Below are positions 1 through 12,434 of a stretch of DNA of 64,000 nucleotides, piece after piece (positions within the stretch are counted from its first letter, which is position 1; each line of letters starts with the position of its first letter). The notes beneath the pieces are model-generated. The model was not told the origin of the DNA. It made no database searches and saw nothing but the letters and a program-made list of their open reading frames with translations. Both the position numbers and the translations under genes were made by a program. The stretch spans positions 372,001 to 436,000 of the forward strand of contig JAKSXM010000141.1 in NCBI GenBank assembly GCA_022575985.1. The letters are read 5' to 3'. This stretch comes from Anagrus nilaparvatae (Eukaryota > Arthropoda > Insecta > Hymenoptera > Mymaridae).

Positions 1-76
1 AAAAAAACAGTGCAACGACCTCGATTACGCATATACATAATTAAATCTATCAGTCTATCAGTTTTTAAAAGCTGCG

Positions 77-3000
77 ATGAAAGACATTTTAGCTCAGGTA
101 ATATGCTGCTTATATTATTAAAAAAAATTAACATTGTAAATTTTGCCGCACTTGAATTGCAAGTTTATTTTAATTAAACGGTATATAACATTTATCTTTA
201 TAATTTACTCAATAAGCATCGATAAGCATGCTATCTAATAAAAAGATTGTTATTCGGTTATTTAACATTCGTAATATGTATGCCAGATAAATAATATATA
301 TGACGCATTATTTTTTTATTACTACTTAAATCAGCCCTGAAAACGAAAAAAAAATTTAAGGCGCTTCGGTAACACCCAGAGGTAACAACCCTTGTTTTCG
401 GATAGTTTGAACCTTCAAATCGGCGATAGGTGCTAAAAAGATTTTTTCACTTTTATGTCAAAAACTGACTTTTTTCGTAAGCTACCCAAAAATTTGAAAA
501 TTTTTATTTCTGGGGTTGTTGACGGTATCTTTCGGGATTTTTGTTATCAAAAAGGTAAATAAAGTTCAAAACTAAGAAGGATTTAGTTCCGGTTTTAAGC
601 AATATTTTAACTTTTATAAGCTATAAATTCTCGCTAATTGTTTGATTTTTCTAAAATTTTATGATTTTACTGTTTCTTGTATCTTAGACTGTTTTTAATC
701 TAAGCACAAGTTATAATTGTAAATATTAAATAATTTTTAGCCCAAACTGATTATAACATACCATTAAGATGCCCGGAAAATAATTATTTTAACGTGATTT
801 CATGAGATAACCCCAAGAGTTTCACGGTGACCTGGAAGCGTTTTATTATGCAATCAAAATGACAAAAAAAACTGTATGTTAGGGTCTTTTCTACACTAAA
901 AAATGTCTACGAATTTTCTATCTGGACCTTCCATCCAGCTACTTTAGGCGTTTGCTGTCAATATTTTCATAATTTGAATAATGATGATTTGAATTTTTTT
1001 CGAAGTATCCGGGATTCCTAACGCGCCTGCAGAACTCTAAAATATAAGTAAAAAAAAAAGTTTCTCGTTGGATTTAGACCAAAACATCGATTTTTGAGCC
1101 CATGATAGCTCTCGAAAGTTTTTTTATTGGCCTCCTTAAAATTGGGATTTTCTCAAAATTTTCAGTTTTTCCAGTGGATTAAAATTACGTTTAAAATTAT
1201 GTTCCAATTGATATACTTTAGTATTTTTTCACCAGGAATCCGATGAAACCATTTATTTTAGCTTTTGACCACGTTTTATAAGAGAAAAATTGTTTTTATT
1301 GGTTTTTAGGGTCCCAATTTTAAGGAAATCTATTATAAAAAGTTAGCAGTTTTCAAAGTAAGTTTTTCTGATTATTATTTAAAAGAATGTCTTGTATACT
1401 TTTTCCCCAGAAATCCGATGAAACCATTTATTTTAGCTTTTGACTACTTCTTATATGAGAAAATTCAACTTTTGTCATGTTTTGGGGTCCCAATTTTAAG
1501 GAAATCAATCATAAAAGTATAATAGTTTACAAAATAAATTTTCTAAATATTATTTACTAAAGAGACTTGTATATTTTTTCCCCAGAAATCTGATCAAACC
1601 ATTTATTTTCGCTTTTGATTACCTCTTATATGAGAAAAATCGATTTTTGTCGTGTTTCAGGGTCCCAATTTTGAGGAAATCCATTATAAAAGGTTATCAG
1701 TTTTCAAAATATGTTTTTCTGAATATTATTTACAAGAGGATCTTGTATATATTTTCCCCAGAAATTCGACCACGTCTTATATAAGAAAAATCGAATTTTT
1801 TCGTTTTTCAGAATCATAATTTTAAGGAAATCCATTATAAAAATCAAGACAATATTGAAAATATGAAAATATTGACAGCAAACGCTTAAAGTAGCTGGAT
1901 AGAAGGTCCGGATAAGAAATTCGTAGACATTTTTTAGTGTAGAAAACACCCCACCATACGGTTTTTTTGTCATTTTGATCGAATAATAAAACGCTTCCAG
2001 GTCACCGTGGTTTATTAACGACAAAAAGTATCTGAATTTTTTTTTATCTCATATAATATATATTTTCCCAAGCAAATAAAAGTCTACCAATAATTAATTA
2101 GATCACATATAATTTATTTTTACACTATTGTTTGCAAAAAAATACCACTTTTTTCATTTGAATGCAGTATAGAATTTTAGACTTACTATACCTGGGTAGA
2201 AATCTGAAAAGTACAACGATCGCAAAATTGAGTTCACTGGTTGCTCTCAAAATTTTCTTCTGCTTTTGTTTATATTAAACTTGATTTCGCCCAACTTTAT
2301 AGCCCTCTAGGTGTAAAAGCCTTTAAATTAAGCACATTTGAGTTTGTTGTTTTTTCAGTTTTCAGAATCATTTTTTGGTAAAAATATACAAAACCAATTA
2401 ATTATACAAACAAAATAATTACAAAATATAAATTTTTATATAATTTTCTACTGAATCCGATTCGTGGGTTACTTTCAGGCTACAAAAATTAATTTTATAA
2501 ACAAAAACTCTTTTTTTTGTCACAAAATATTTCAACATGCTGAATAACTAGTTTTGATTATCAATGCTTTGGCCAAAAAATTGAATTTTTTTAAATAAAA
2601 ATATTTACTATCTTAAAAGAATTAATAGCCAAGGAATAATTACCCCGGAATTATACACAACTTTGTTTTAGCGACAAATAGGAATCAATTTCTATGGTGC
2701 ACTTAATTGAAAAAATTTGTGTATTTTTTACAATCAAAAGGGTTAAAATAAATTGTATGTGGTCTACAAGATTGTTGGTAGACTTTTATTTGCTTGGGAA
2801 AATATTTTTTATGAGATTAAAAAAATTCAGACACTTTTTGGAATTAATAAATATAATTACTTCCTTATAACTAAAATTTCAAAATCGGGACTCTTTGGGT
2901 TATGTCATGGAATCTCGTTAAAATAATTATTTTCCAGACATCTTAATGGTATATTATCATCACTTTGGGCTATAAATTATTAAATATTTAATAAAATAAC

Positions 3001-4905
3001 TTTTGCATAGATTAAAAACAGTCTAAGTTATAAAAGAAAAAGTAAAATCATAAAATTTTGAAAAAAGCAAACAATAAACAGGATTTTATAGCTTACAAAA
3101 GTCAAAATATTGCTTAAGACTGATACTAAACCCTTGATTATATTAGTTTTGAACTTTATTTACCTTGTTGATAGCAAAAATCCCAAAAGATACCGTCAAC
3201 AACCCCATAAATAAAAATTTTCAAAAATTAGGTGTTACCGATGTGCCTTCAAATATTTTTTTTGCCCGCCAGGTCGTAAAATTTTTTAAATTTCAGCACG
3301 CGTTTTAAGCCCAGTAGGGCAAAAAATAATGTAAGCACAATGGGTGAAAAAGTTTAGACATTTCAATTCCAGGACCGAATTAAGTAGTAATAAAAAAATA
3401 ATGCGTCGTTTTCATAACTTACATGATAATAATACGTAAAACTATATTTTAGTTTGATAATGACGGGTTTGTCGTGCTGGAGGATTTCTTTCAAATTGAC
3501 GAAATCGAAGAAATGAAACAAGCTGGAGAAGATTTTACCACTAATTTACCACCCGAAAATCAAAGGAAGATTTTTAATACCGTTGACAAGCAGCAGAGCA
3601 AAGAGCGTTATTTTTTGGATAGTGCCGATAAAATTAGCTATTTCTTCGAGGCAGAAGCGCTGGACGAAAATGGAAAGCTTAAAGTCTCTCATCCCCGCGT
3701 AGCTTTGAACAAAGTAGGTCACGCCTTGCACTGGCTTAATCCCGTTTTCAAAAAGTACACTTTCAGTGACAAAGTCAAAGAAATCGCCATGCAATTGGAA
3801 TTAACTGAACCAGCAGTTTGCCAATCAATGTACATTTACAAAAATCCTGGAATCGGTTCAACCGGTGAGAAATATTATTAATTATTTATTAGTTAAGTCT
3901 TCGACCGACACAGTTCATTCCTTTTTGTAGTTAATATAATCTTCAAAAATTTTTTTCGTATTTCGCAAAACTTTGACTTTGGCAAAATTTCAGCTTTTGC
4001 AAAATGAAAAATTCTATTATAACGGAAAATCATCCTCCTAGTATCTTGTTTGAATTGTAAGTTGAAATTAACCCTTGAAATTTGTTATTAAAAAAAATTG
4101 TAATTTTTAACCTTAATAATAGTACGATCTAGAACTTTTATCATGGAATTAACCATTTTTATTGAACGATCATCAAATTAATAAAAAACTAAGAAAATCG
4201 TATCCTCGTTTTTTATAAGGTTGATTAAAAACACGAATAGAAATTATAGTCTTGAAAAAATACCGAGGTCAAATTTTTGTCGAATATGCTAACATTTTAG
4301 ACGACCACATCGTAGCATTTAGTTTGAGACAATTATGCGGATTAAAAATTAATAACCGATGTATAGTTTGAGACAAATTTAAAAAAACCACATTAACTAG
4401 CAAAGGAACCATCCTGGTTGAAAAAAAAAATATATTAAAGTAAACAACTCTCTGTCTCCAATTATGAATTGCAATTTTGATTCTAGTTACAACTCATCAA
4501 GACGCTACGTACTTGCACACGGAGCCAGTAAGAGTTTATGGCTTTTGGATAGCTTTGGATGATGCTACAAAGGACAATGGATGCTTATGGATTGCTCCAG
4601 GATCACATCGAAGTGGCGTACACAGAAGATACGTTAGAAACAAAGACGAAAATTCGAAAGAACTTCTTATTTATGATCGACCGGCGCCTTATTATCAATC
4701 GAGCTCTTTCAGGCCCGTTCCCGTGAAAAAAGGCTCGTGCATTATACTGCACGGACAAGTGGTTCACTACTCTAACCATAACAAAAGTAATTTTTCAAGG
4801 CACGCTTACACGTTTCACGTAATAGAAACAAAGCACGTCAACTATTCCAAAGACAACTGGTTGCAACCTCCGAAAGAAGGGTTTCCAGAGCTTTATACCA
4901 ACTAA
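77..4905 (+). CDS. PHYHD1: Phytanoyl-CoA dioxygenase domain-containing protein 1 (PHYHD1-like), 3 exons
   Basis: Fe(II)/2-oxoglutarate-dependent dioxygenase of the PhyH family, probably cytosolic; the natural substrate of the family is not settled. I read exons 77..97 (7 codons, MKDILAQ), 3453..3864 and 4487..4905, joined by GT-AG introns in phases 0 and 1 to give 283 residues, close to the roughly 290 of the human protein. Exon 2 opens [13 protein letters not shown] and contains [12 protein letters not shown] and QSMYIYKNP, all typical of PHYHD1. Exon 3 carries the iron-binding His-Gln-Asp (H148, D150), the distal His (H238 in HGQVVHYS) and the 2-oxoglutarate-binding Arg (R249), so the active site looks complete. 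The end NWLQPP..FPELYTN is also typical. A run of AATAAA-like signals follows near 4940. The reading frame is unbroken. The tiny first exon is the least certain part; it was chosen because its donor and phase fit exactly. The 3.4 kb first intron is filled with mobile DNA. Confidence 0.92.
823..2009. mobile_element. Nested inverted-repeat element, GTTT flanks
   Basis: Terminal inverted repeats begin CACGGTGACCTGGAAGCG at 823 and end with its complement at 2009. The pairing runs inward for about 160 bases with small changes (roughly 823..980 against 1850..2009). The bases GTTT flank both ends (819..822 and 2010..2013), consistent with a 4-bp target duplication. Its position inside the left arm of the larger element shows that it arrived later. 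A minus-strand frame of 106 codons across the right end is a product of the repeat and has no recognisable protein. Confidence 0.65.
1216..1800. repeat. Tandem array, about 175 bp unit, 3.5 copies
   Basis: The block starting with the AAATCCGATGAAACC type of sequence and running to GGGTCCCAATTTTAAGG recurs near 1238, 1410, 1586 and, shortened, 1760. Units differ by scattered substitutions and small indels. The array occupies the centre of the element at 823..2009. Confidence 0.7.
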
Positions 4906-6344
4906 ATCAATGTACATTTTTTTTTACTACTAGCTGGAAAATAAATAAAAAATTGTATTATGAGTGATAAAAATGGGTAGAATAAACAATTTATTTTACA
5001 AATCGCTTTTGAATGAATAACTGTTTTAAAATAATTTTTATTTACAATCTGACCAATCAATAAATAATAATTAAAATTGTCAACGTAAAGTAGTTAATTT
5101 AAAAAAATATATAAATCAAATATTTTCTTATAATATAAAAAAATGTCTATTGTTAAAAGCTCAAAAACCTAAAATTATAGCTAAATAGTATAGATAATTT
5201 AAGTAACATGCAAAAATTTGAACATATAATTGCCATAAGTTATGACCATATTATGGCCACAATTGTAACACTTCAAAAAAAAAGCTAAAACTATTTTCCA
5301 ACCTCTGAAAATTAAATTTTAAACCCAAATATTAATTAAGAAGCAACAAATTTTATCTGAAATGGCTAAAATATATGTAAACAAAAAAAAAAATCTAGTT
5401 TTACAACTTTGAAAACAAAAATTATGAGAAATAAAGGAAGTAATAGTAAATTACAATTTTTTACTCCAAAGACTCCTACTTGAAATTAATAACGATTTCT
5501 AGCAAATTTTAGTTACCCTAGTGTCAAAGTTCACTCAATAAGATTGAATCCTAGTTGTCTTGAGCTGATTTGATGGGATGAGCTATTGCGTAAAATAATA
5601 TTCTCTCTTATATGTTAAATTTATGTTCAATTTATATTGATGTTCTCTTCGAAGAGGATAATGAACACCCTTTATTGATGTAAACGTCTTCTGAGGGGGT
5701 AATAACTATTTTAAGGGTGGTTTCCTTGAGTTTTGATGTAATTTCTATGTTTCATTTTTTCAAAAAGTTTATTATATAATAAAAAGATTTTTTTACAGTT
5801 ATTTTATTCTTCATAATAAACAAACAAAATTTTTTTTTACTTTCTCATTTTTTACATATGATGAGATAGCGCTGAAGTTGGTATCTAAAAAAAAAGGTCC
5901 AAATTGGCTTACATCATACCTCGGTTTAGAATCGTCTGAAAAAAAAACCATAAAGAACATGATCTTTTGCATAATCTAAACTACAAATGATGAAAAATAT
6001 TAAAAATTAAAAAGATATGAAGGAAATAGTAAACAATCGAAATTTGACATCATTTTTGCCCTAAAGTGGAACCTAAAACCAACAAAAATGCTCCGATCAG
6101 GTTCATTGTAGGTCAGATTATGTAGAATTTCATAGCAAATCGATTTAAAAAAAACTGTAATCGGAGGAGTATTTTTGTTGTTATCATGCCGTTTTAAAAG
6201 AGTTCGTTTTGAGAAAAACGCGTTTAAAGTTTTAAATTACTAAATCCTAGTAATATTCTTATTAGCTTCTTAATTAATTTTAAAATTTATTTACAAAATA
6301 AACAAAAAAATATAATACAAATATTATAAAAAATATTTTTTATA
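4906..6344. other. AT-rich non-coding stretch
   Basis: Downstream of the PHYHD1 stop I see only AT-rich sequence with poly(A)/poly(T) runs. No open frame resembles a protein and I found no inverted repeat of note. The PHYHD1 3' UTR and its poly(A) signals presumably occupy the first 100 bases or so. Confidence 0.5.
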
Positions 6345-6715
6345 CACGGTAAAAAATAATGAACACAATATTACTACAGTTTAGTAATTTTAATACGATT
6401 TAGCAATATTACTACAAAATAGTGAATTTACTACAATTTGTAGTAATTTTACGATTTCGTAGTAATATTATTACAAGTGTGTAGTAATTTTACTACAAAT
6501 TGTAGTAATTTTACTACACTTGGTGCAGTAAATTTAAAATTTATTTACATTTTACCCAGACACCCAATTTGTAGTAAAATCGCTATACTTGTAGTAATAT
6601 TACTACTAGTAGTAAAATTACTACGAATTGTAATAAAACTTTTTTGTAGTAATATTACTAAATCATATTAAAATTACTAAACGGTATTAATATTTTGTTT
6701 ATTATTTTTACAGTG
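6345..6715. mobile_element. TA-flanked MITE made of TAGTAAT-type subrepeats
   Basis: A 371-bp element begins CACGGTAAAAAATAATG and ends with the near complement CATTATTTTTACAGTG-like sequence, with TA directly on both sides (6343..6344 and 6716..6717). TA flanks and CACNG ends suggest a Tc1/mariner-type non-autonomous element. The interior is almost entirely short palindromic units built on TAGTAATNTTACTA, on both strands. The 64-codon frame inside is an artefact of these repeats. Confidence 0.65.
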
Positions 6716-6717
6716 TA

Positions 6718-7147
6718 ACTAATAATATAGTTGTGTTTATAATATTTGAACTATATACCGCAAGAATACCGCCCGGCATACATTGTACATGTGAACATAA
6801 AAGTTACTAAATCAACGACAAAACTACGGTTCCTCATAATAATTTTTTAAGGTTGAATCCGAAGAGGTTGTTGAATCAGGTGGATAAAAATAGCATTTTT
6901 TGAGTAAAAATTTCTGGAGATCGAAATTTCTGGAATGTTTAATATTTTTAGCCATTAATCATGTTATGTGTCCCTTAAAATTAAAAAAATAATTTTGAAA
7001 ATTTATTGACTACTGACGGAGATATTAGCGCTTGAAATTTTATTAATTTTTGAGGTATCTAATTTTAAAAATCTTTATATTTATAGGACATTATTTAGCA
7101 TCGATTCACTAAAAAAAATCTCAATTTTTAACAATAATATTTGTAGT
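6718..7147. other. Non-coding spacer
   Basis: AT-rich sequence between the MITE and the large palindrome. No coding frame, RNA gene or repeat was recognised. Confidence 0.4.
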
Positions 7148-7269
7148 TTTTTGGTTCCTCAAAGAGGAACCATTCTGTTAGGTCAAAATTTGATTTTCTG
7201 TTTTTTGGCATATAAGCACGTTTTTGGACCCCAGGAAGCTAAAAAACCGGTTTTTAAAAAAAGTCTGTA

Positions 7270-7272
<3 letters not shown>

Positions 7273-7326
<54 letters not shown>
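7273..7326. repeat. (GT)n microsatellite followed by ACGTACGT
   Basis: About 26 GT dinucleotides in the left arm of the palindrome. The corresponding place in the right arm (11385..11425) has a much shorter tract, so the locus has changed length since the arms formed. Frames encoding VCVCVC or THTHTH across it are not genes. Confidence 0.9.
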
Positions 7327-7329
<3 letters not shown>

Positions 7330-10300
7330 TACGTACGTATGTATGTAATCGGTGATATTTCACAAACATTATGGAATTAAGACTAAGAAAGTACTAGTAT
7401 CTGAAAATATTGTAACTAGTGATACTTCAAAACCATTATCGAATTAAGACCTAATTTTTTTTTCCAAAAATTTGTTTATTAAAAAATCTCAAAATACTTT
7501 TTTTTTTTTTTTAATTTGGATGTAATACCTCATTCATTTCCATGAAATTACTTATATTTGAAATTATGATTTTGACTCGATATCTTGAATCTGATAATTA
7601 ATTTTTTGAAAATTTTCTTCTCCAAAATCTTCGTCACAAAAAAAATACATAAAACACCAATTTTATTTTTCGTTTTGGACATATCTAATTTATTTTAATT
7701 GAGAGTACAAGTTTTAGAAATTTAGTTTATAGTAATTTTTTGTATCCGATTACAATTTTTTTTTTATTTTGATATAAATTATAACACACAAGAAAGAGTT
7801 ATGGAAATCTTGCCTCTTTTTGACTTCCTTAGATTATTTTGCTGGTTGCTATATTTATTTATGTATGCAGCTTAATGAAATTATAAACAATAATAAACAG
7901 CCTGAAAATATTAAATGGTTATGTTTGCATTTTAAAATTAAGATTTAAAAGTTATATTGGCATTTTTTTAAGAATCAAACAATTATAGAATTAAATAATT
8001 TATTATTTTGTGATAAATAGAAATAATATAAATAATGTTAAAATCTTGAAGCAATTAATGCGGTTATTTTTTTATTACAAAATATTATTATTATTATTAT
8101 TTTCATTGTTGCGGAAGATTGGTCAAATGCAAGAAGTACACTGAGAAAATAAATTATAAGAAATTATTATAAATTCTGGTAAAAACTCCTATCTTTTTAT
8201 AATAATTGAGCGAATATTTGTAATTTTCGCATCGTTACCAACCATTTCTTTGACAAAACAAAAAAATCATGTTACCCAATATTTTAATTATTATGGAATA
8301 ATTATATATTCTAATAAATTAAAATTTTATAAAAAAAAATAAAATAAGCTTTTTTTATATTTGTCTCTTTTTAATTATGCAAAAATGATTTAAAATCCAT
8401 TAACGCCGGCGCGACCAATCCAGGAACGCTAGAATTTTCACTTTAATAACAAAATGATCTTAATAATCTACTTTACCAGCTACTAAAAACGAAAAATGTA
8501 TGTATAATTGCATGGTTGTAATCAATAATATTTGTTGTAAATTAAGATTACAGCCCATTGTTTAAGGAACCTCAGTGCCAGCTAGTTGGCAGGGTATTTT
8601 GATTTTTGGCCTAACCTAAATTTTTCAAAAAATCAATTTATGAAATATCTTATTTTAAACGGCGATAGCTTATTTTGAATTTTTCTGTATTAGAAAGTGC
8701 CTCTCCCCCAAGAAATTTTCTTAAAAGTTTAAAAAAAAGTTTTTCAACCTTCCAGGACTATAAAAAAAAATGTAAGGATGTTATATTTTTTTTATGCTCA
8801 AAAAACCGATTTTCGAAAAATTCAAAAATCCCTCAAAAAAATTTTTCTTGAAAAGTGATAAAATTTTATGTTTTCCAGCCTATATATGAGCAGAATATTA
8901 TCTGTTTACGGGTCGGAGAAATTAATTAAAATCTAAAAAAAACTTCCCAAAAAACGATTTTTTTTAGGTTTTTGGGGGCCTGTCGTGGCCTATATAGAGT
9001 TCTAACTCCAACGGGAATCGGTGAGTTTTTTTATAACTTTTTGGATGCTGCTACTTATAGGTTAGGTTTGGTTCCGGGGGCAAAATTAATGTATTTATTT
9101 AAAAGTAGCCTTTAGGGATTAGTAGCGGTATGGTGATTCGGAAATTATACAACTTTTACAAAATTAAATATTATCGCATAAAATTTGGTAAATAAGTATA
9201 TTTAATAATTTAAAACATAACCAGGATTTTAATTTTTTTTAAATTAAATAAAAAAATTTTTCAAAATTTTACATTAGTTCTTTTGTACATTTCTTCAAAA
9301 AAGTGGTTTTTATTAAATATCTGAATAAAAAAATACCCTGCCAACTAGCTGGCACTGAGGTTCCTCAAAAAATGGGCTGTAATCTTAATTTACAACAAAT
9401 ATTATTGATTACAACCATGCAATTATACATACATGTTTCGTTTTTAGTAGCTGGTAAAGTAGATTATTAAGATCATTTTGTTATTAAAGTGAAAATTCTA
9501 GCGTCCATGGATTGGTCGCGCCGGCGTTAATGGATTTTAAATCATTTTTGCATAATTAAAAAGAGACAAATATAAAAAAAGCTTATTTTATTTTTTTTTA
9601 TAAAATTTTAATTTATTAGAATATATAATTATTCCATAATAATTAAAATATTGGGTAACATGATTTTTTTGTTTTGTCAAAGAAATGGTTGGTAACGATG
9701 CGAAAATTACAAATATTCGCTCAATTATTATAAAAAGATAGGAGTTTTTACCAGAATTTATAATAATTTCTTAGAATTTATTTTCTCAGTGTACTTCTTG
9801 CATTTGACCAATCTTCCGCAACAATGATAATAATAATAATAATAATATTTTGTAATAAAAAAAATAACCACATTAATTGCTTCAAGATTTTTAAAATGTT
9901 TGATTCTTTAAAAAATGCCAATATAACTTTTAAATCTTAATTTTAAAATGCAAACATAACCATTTAATATTTTTAGGCTGTTTATTATTGTTTATAATTT
10001 CATTAAGCTGCATACATAAATAAACATAGCAACGAGCAAAATAATCCAAGGAAGTCAAAAAGAGGCAAGATTTCCATCACTCTTTCTTGTGTGTTATAAT
10101 TTATATCAAAATAAAATCGGATACAAAAAATTACTATAAACTAAATTTCTAAAACTTGTACTCTCATTAAAATAAATTAGATATGTCCAAAACGAAAAAT
10201 AAATTTGGTGTTTTATGTATTTTTTGTGACGAAGATTTTGAAGAAAAAAATTTTCAAAAAATTAATTATCAGATTCAAGATATCGAGTAAAAATCATAAT

Positions 10301-10394
10301 TTCAAATATAAGTAATTTCATGGAAATGAATGAGGTATTACATCCAAATTAAAAAAAAAAAGTATTTTGAGATTTTTTTAATAAACAAATTTTT

Positions 10395-11343
10395 GGAAAA
10401 AAAAGTTAGGTATTCATTTGATAATTGTTTTGAAATATCATGCACTGTTTACAATATTTTAAAATATTAGTACTTTCATAGAATTAAATGAGGTATTACA
10501 CAAAAAGAAAATAAATATTGCAATTTTTTTTATTTTTCTTTTTTTTTTATTTTGAGAAAAAAATTTTGAAAAAATTCAGTATCAGTTCCAAAAAATTACT
10601 GTAAACGAGGTTCTTAAAATTAGTACTTCCATAGAAATAAATTAGATACTACGTCCAAAAAGAAAAAAAAGTTTCGTATTTTTTGTATTTTTTTGTGAAA
10701 AAAATTTTAGGAAAAAAATTTTCAAAAAATTAAGTATCAGATTCGAGATATCAAGTAAAAACCATACTTTCAAGTATAAGTACTTTCATGGAAATGAATG
10801 AGGTATTACATCCCCATTAAAAAATAAAGTACCTCGAGCTTTTTTGGTGAAAAAATTTTTGAAAAAAAAATTAGGTCTTAATTTGATAATGGTTTTGAAA
10901 TATCACTAGTTACAATATTTTCAGATACTAGTACTTTCATAGAATTAAATGAGGTATTACACAAAAAAAAAAAAAATATTGCAGTTTTTTTTATTTTTCT
11001 TTTTTTTTAATCTTGAGAAAAAAATTTTGAAAAAACTAAGTATCAGCTCCAAAAAATTACTATAAACGAGGTTCTTAAAACTAGTACTTCCATGGAAATA
11101 AATTAGGTACTTCGTCCAGAAAGAAAAAAAAAATTGGTATTTTTTGTATTTTTTTGTGAAATAAATTTTAGAAAAAAAATTTTCAAAAAATTAAGTATCA
11201 GATTCGAGATACCAAGTAAACACCATACTTTCAAGTATAAGTACTTTCATGGAAATAAATAAGGTATGACATCGAAATTAAAAAAAAAAAAAAAGTACCT
11301 CGAGCTTTTTTGGTGAAAAAATTTTTGAAAAAAAAATTAGGTC
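10395..11343. repeat. Direct duplication, about 461 bp unit, two copies
   Basis: The block containing TACTTTCATAGAATTAAATG at 10471 recurs at 10932, and flanking text such as AGTATCAG.TTCGAGAT and the final CCTCGAGCTTTTTTGGTG follows in both. It lies only in the right arm of the palindrome and explains why that arm is longer. Confidence 0.7.
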
Positions 11344-11798
11344 TTAATTCCATAATGTTTGTGAAATATCACCGATTACATATGTGTGTGTACGTACGTA
11401 TGTACGTACACACACACACACATACAGACTTTTTTTAAAAACCGGTTTTTTAGCTTCCTGGGGTCCCAAAACGTGCTTATATGCCAAAAAATAGAAAATC
11501 AAATTTTGACCTAACACAATGGTTCCTCTTTGAAGAACCAAAAATTGTATATATATTTAATTACTATAAGTATTATGTTAAAAATGTAAATTCAAAAAAC
11601 TTTTTCAAAAAACTTTTGTAGTATACGAATAAAAATGACAAAAACAAATAATCAGATATACTATGTATGTATATTTGCAGTCTTCCTGTTTCTGTACCCC
11701 CCCTGAAACGGAGTCACCGTTCCTCCATAACTAGTTCCTGCTTTATTTCATTTAAACAATCAATTAAAGTTTAAGATATTTAAATTTAAATAATAAAT

Positions 11799-12109
11799 TG
11801 TTAGGAAAATCGAGGTTGTGGATTATTAAATAAATGTTCCTTTTAATATTAATTATAACAAATCAAAATTATATTTATTTATCTTAAAATACATCTTAAC
11901 TCTTTTACATTTCTATATCAACTGACTCATTTAAATTCTTATTTTTCTCTACACAACATTACTCTTATACACACATCCCTTTTTAATCTTTTCTAAAATA
12001 AAAACAAAGTATCGGTATGAACTACAATACATATGAAAAATATAAAACCTTTATTTTTTACTTCTAAATATGAATCATTCTATAATATAAATATACGCAT
12101 ATTTCAACA
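11799..12109 (-). repeat. copia 3' LTR
   Basis: 311 bp, TG...CA ends, same sequence by eye as 20291..20601. It contains the AT-rich region expected for promoter and polyadenylation signals. Confidence 0.95.
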
Positions 12110-12119
12110 CGCCTCCTTA
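12110..12119 (-). promoter_or_regulatory. Polypurine tract of the copia element
   Basis: Read on the minus strand, AAGGAGGCG ends directly against the 3' LTR. This is the expected place and composition for the plus-strand primer. Confidence 0.7.
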
Positions 12120-12209
12120 TATTTATATTATTAACCACCTTTTAAATTATTATTATTATTATTTTTTTTATTTTTATTTTTTTTTTTTTTTCACTTTTCA
12201 ATTTTACAT

Positions 12210-12430
12210 TTAAATAATATTTAGGGAATTTCTAAATTTCACAAATTTTTCTTTACACAATGATTTTGTAAATATATCAGCAATATTATTGTTAGAATTA
12301 ACTTTAATTATATTTATTTCACCTTCTAAATAACTTTCATTCACATAATGATAATGTACTTCTATATGTTTGGAATTTTTCGTAAAATTACCATACTTAG
12401 CGATGTTTATAGCTCCAGCATTATCTTCAT
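12210..12430 (-). pseudogene. copia Pol C-terminus (end of RNase H), separated by insertion
   Basis: Encodes IYEDNAGAINIAK, followed by NSKHIEVHYHYVNE and NNNIADIFTKSL, the usual C-terminal RNase H motifs of copia polyproteins, and stops at 12210. It continues the frame that breaks off at 16475. When the inserted element and its ATAT duplication are taken out, the frame joins as ..DPINI-YEDNAG.., so this is the same polyprotein and not a separate gene. The ORF as it stands runs a little into the insertion, and those residues are spurious. Confidence 0.9.
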
Positions 12431-12434
12431 ATAT

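Larger units (their letters stand above)
302..3407. mobile_element. Long inverted-repeat (foldback) element in PHYHD1 intron 1
   Basis: The ends 302..328 and 3381..3407 are the same 27 bases in opposite orientation. The similarity continues inward with mismatches: 480..820 pairs with about 2890..3240, and 2025..2115 pairs with about 2750..2850. No open frame of useful length lies inside, so the element is non-autonomous. The left arm is interrupted by a second element at 823..2009; once that is removed the two arms line up again. I cannot define a target-site duplication for the outer element. Confidence 0.75.
7148..11543. mobile_element. 4.4 kb palindromic element, non-coding
   Basis: The left arm (7148..about 8600) reappears reverse-complemented in the right arm (about 9335..11543). 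Clear anchors are the GGAACC-bounded ends, the segment with GGAAGCTAAAAAACCGG, the (GT)n/(CA)n tract with ACGTACGTACG, a CGCGCCGGCGTTAATGG segment, and CTGCCAACTAGCTGGCACTG at the inner edge. A unique spacer of about 740 bases separates the arms. The right arm is longer because of an internal duplication (10395..11343). No protein-coding frame was found. A shorter relative of the outer end occurs at 40793..41470. Confidence 0.75.

Noticed and set aside
1704..2024. 106-codon minus-strand frame in the PHYHD1 intron
   Set aside because: It runs across the right end of the nested inverted-repeat element, and the matching left arm has no such frame. Chance.
7151..7369. Open frames of Val-Cys and Thr-His repeats on both strands
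   Set aside because: They are translations of the GT microsatellite and palindrome arm, not genes.
5000..11540. CRISPR-like array in the repeat-rich stretches
   Set aside because: Repeats are long, inverted or tandem without spacer regularity, and the sequence is eukaryotic.
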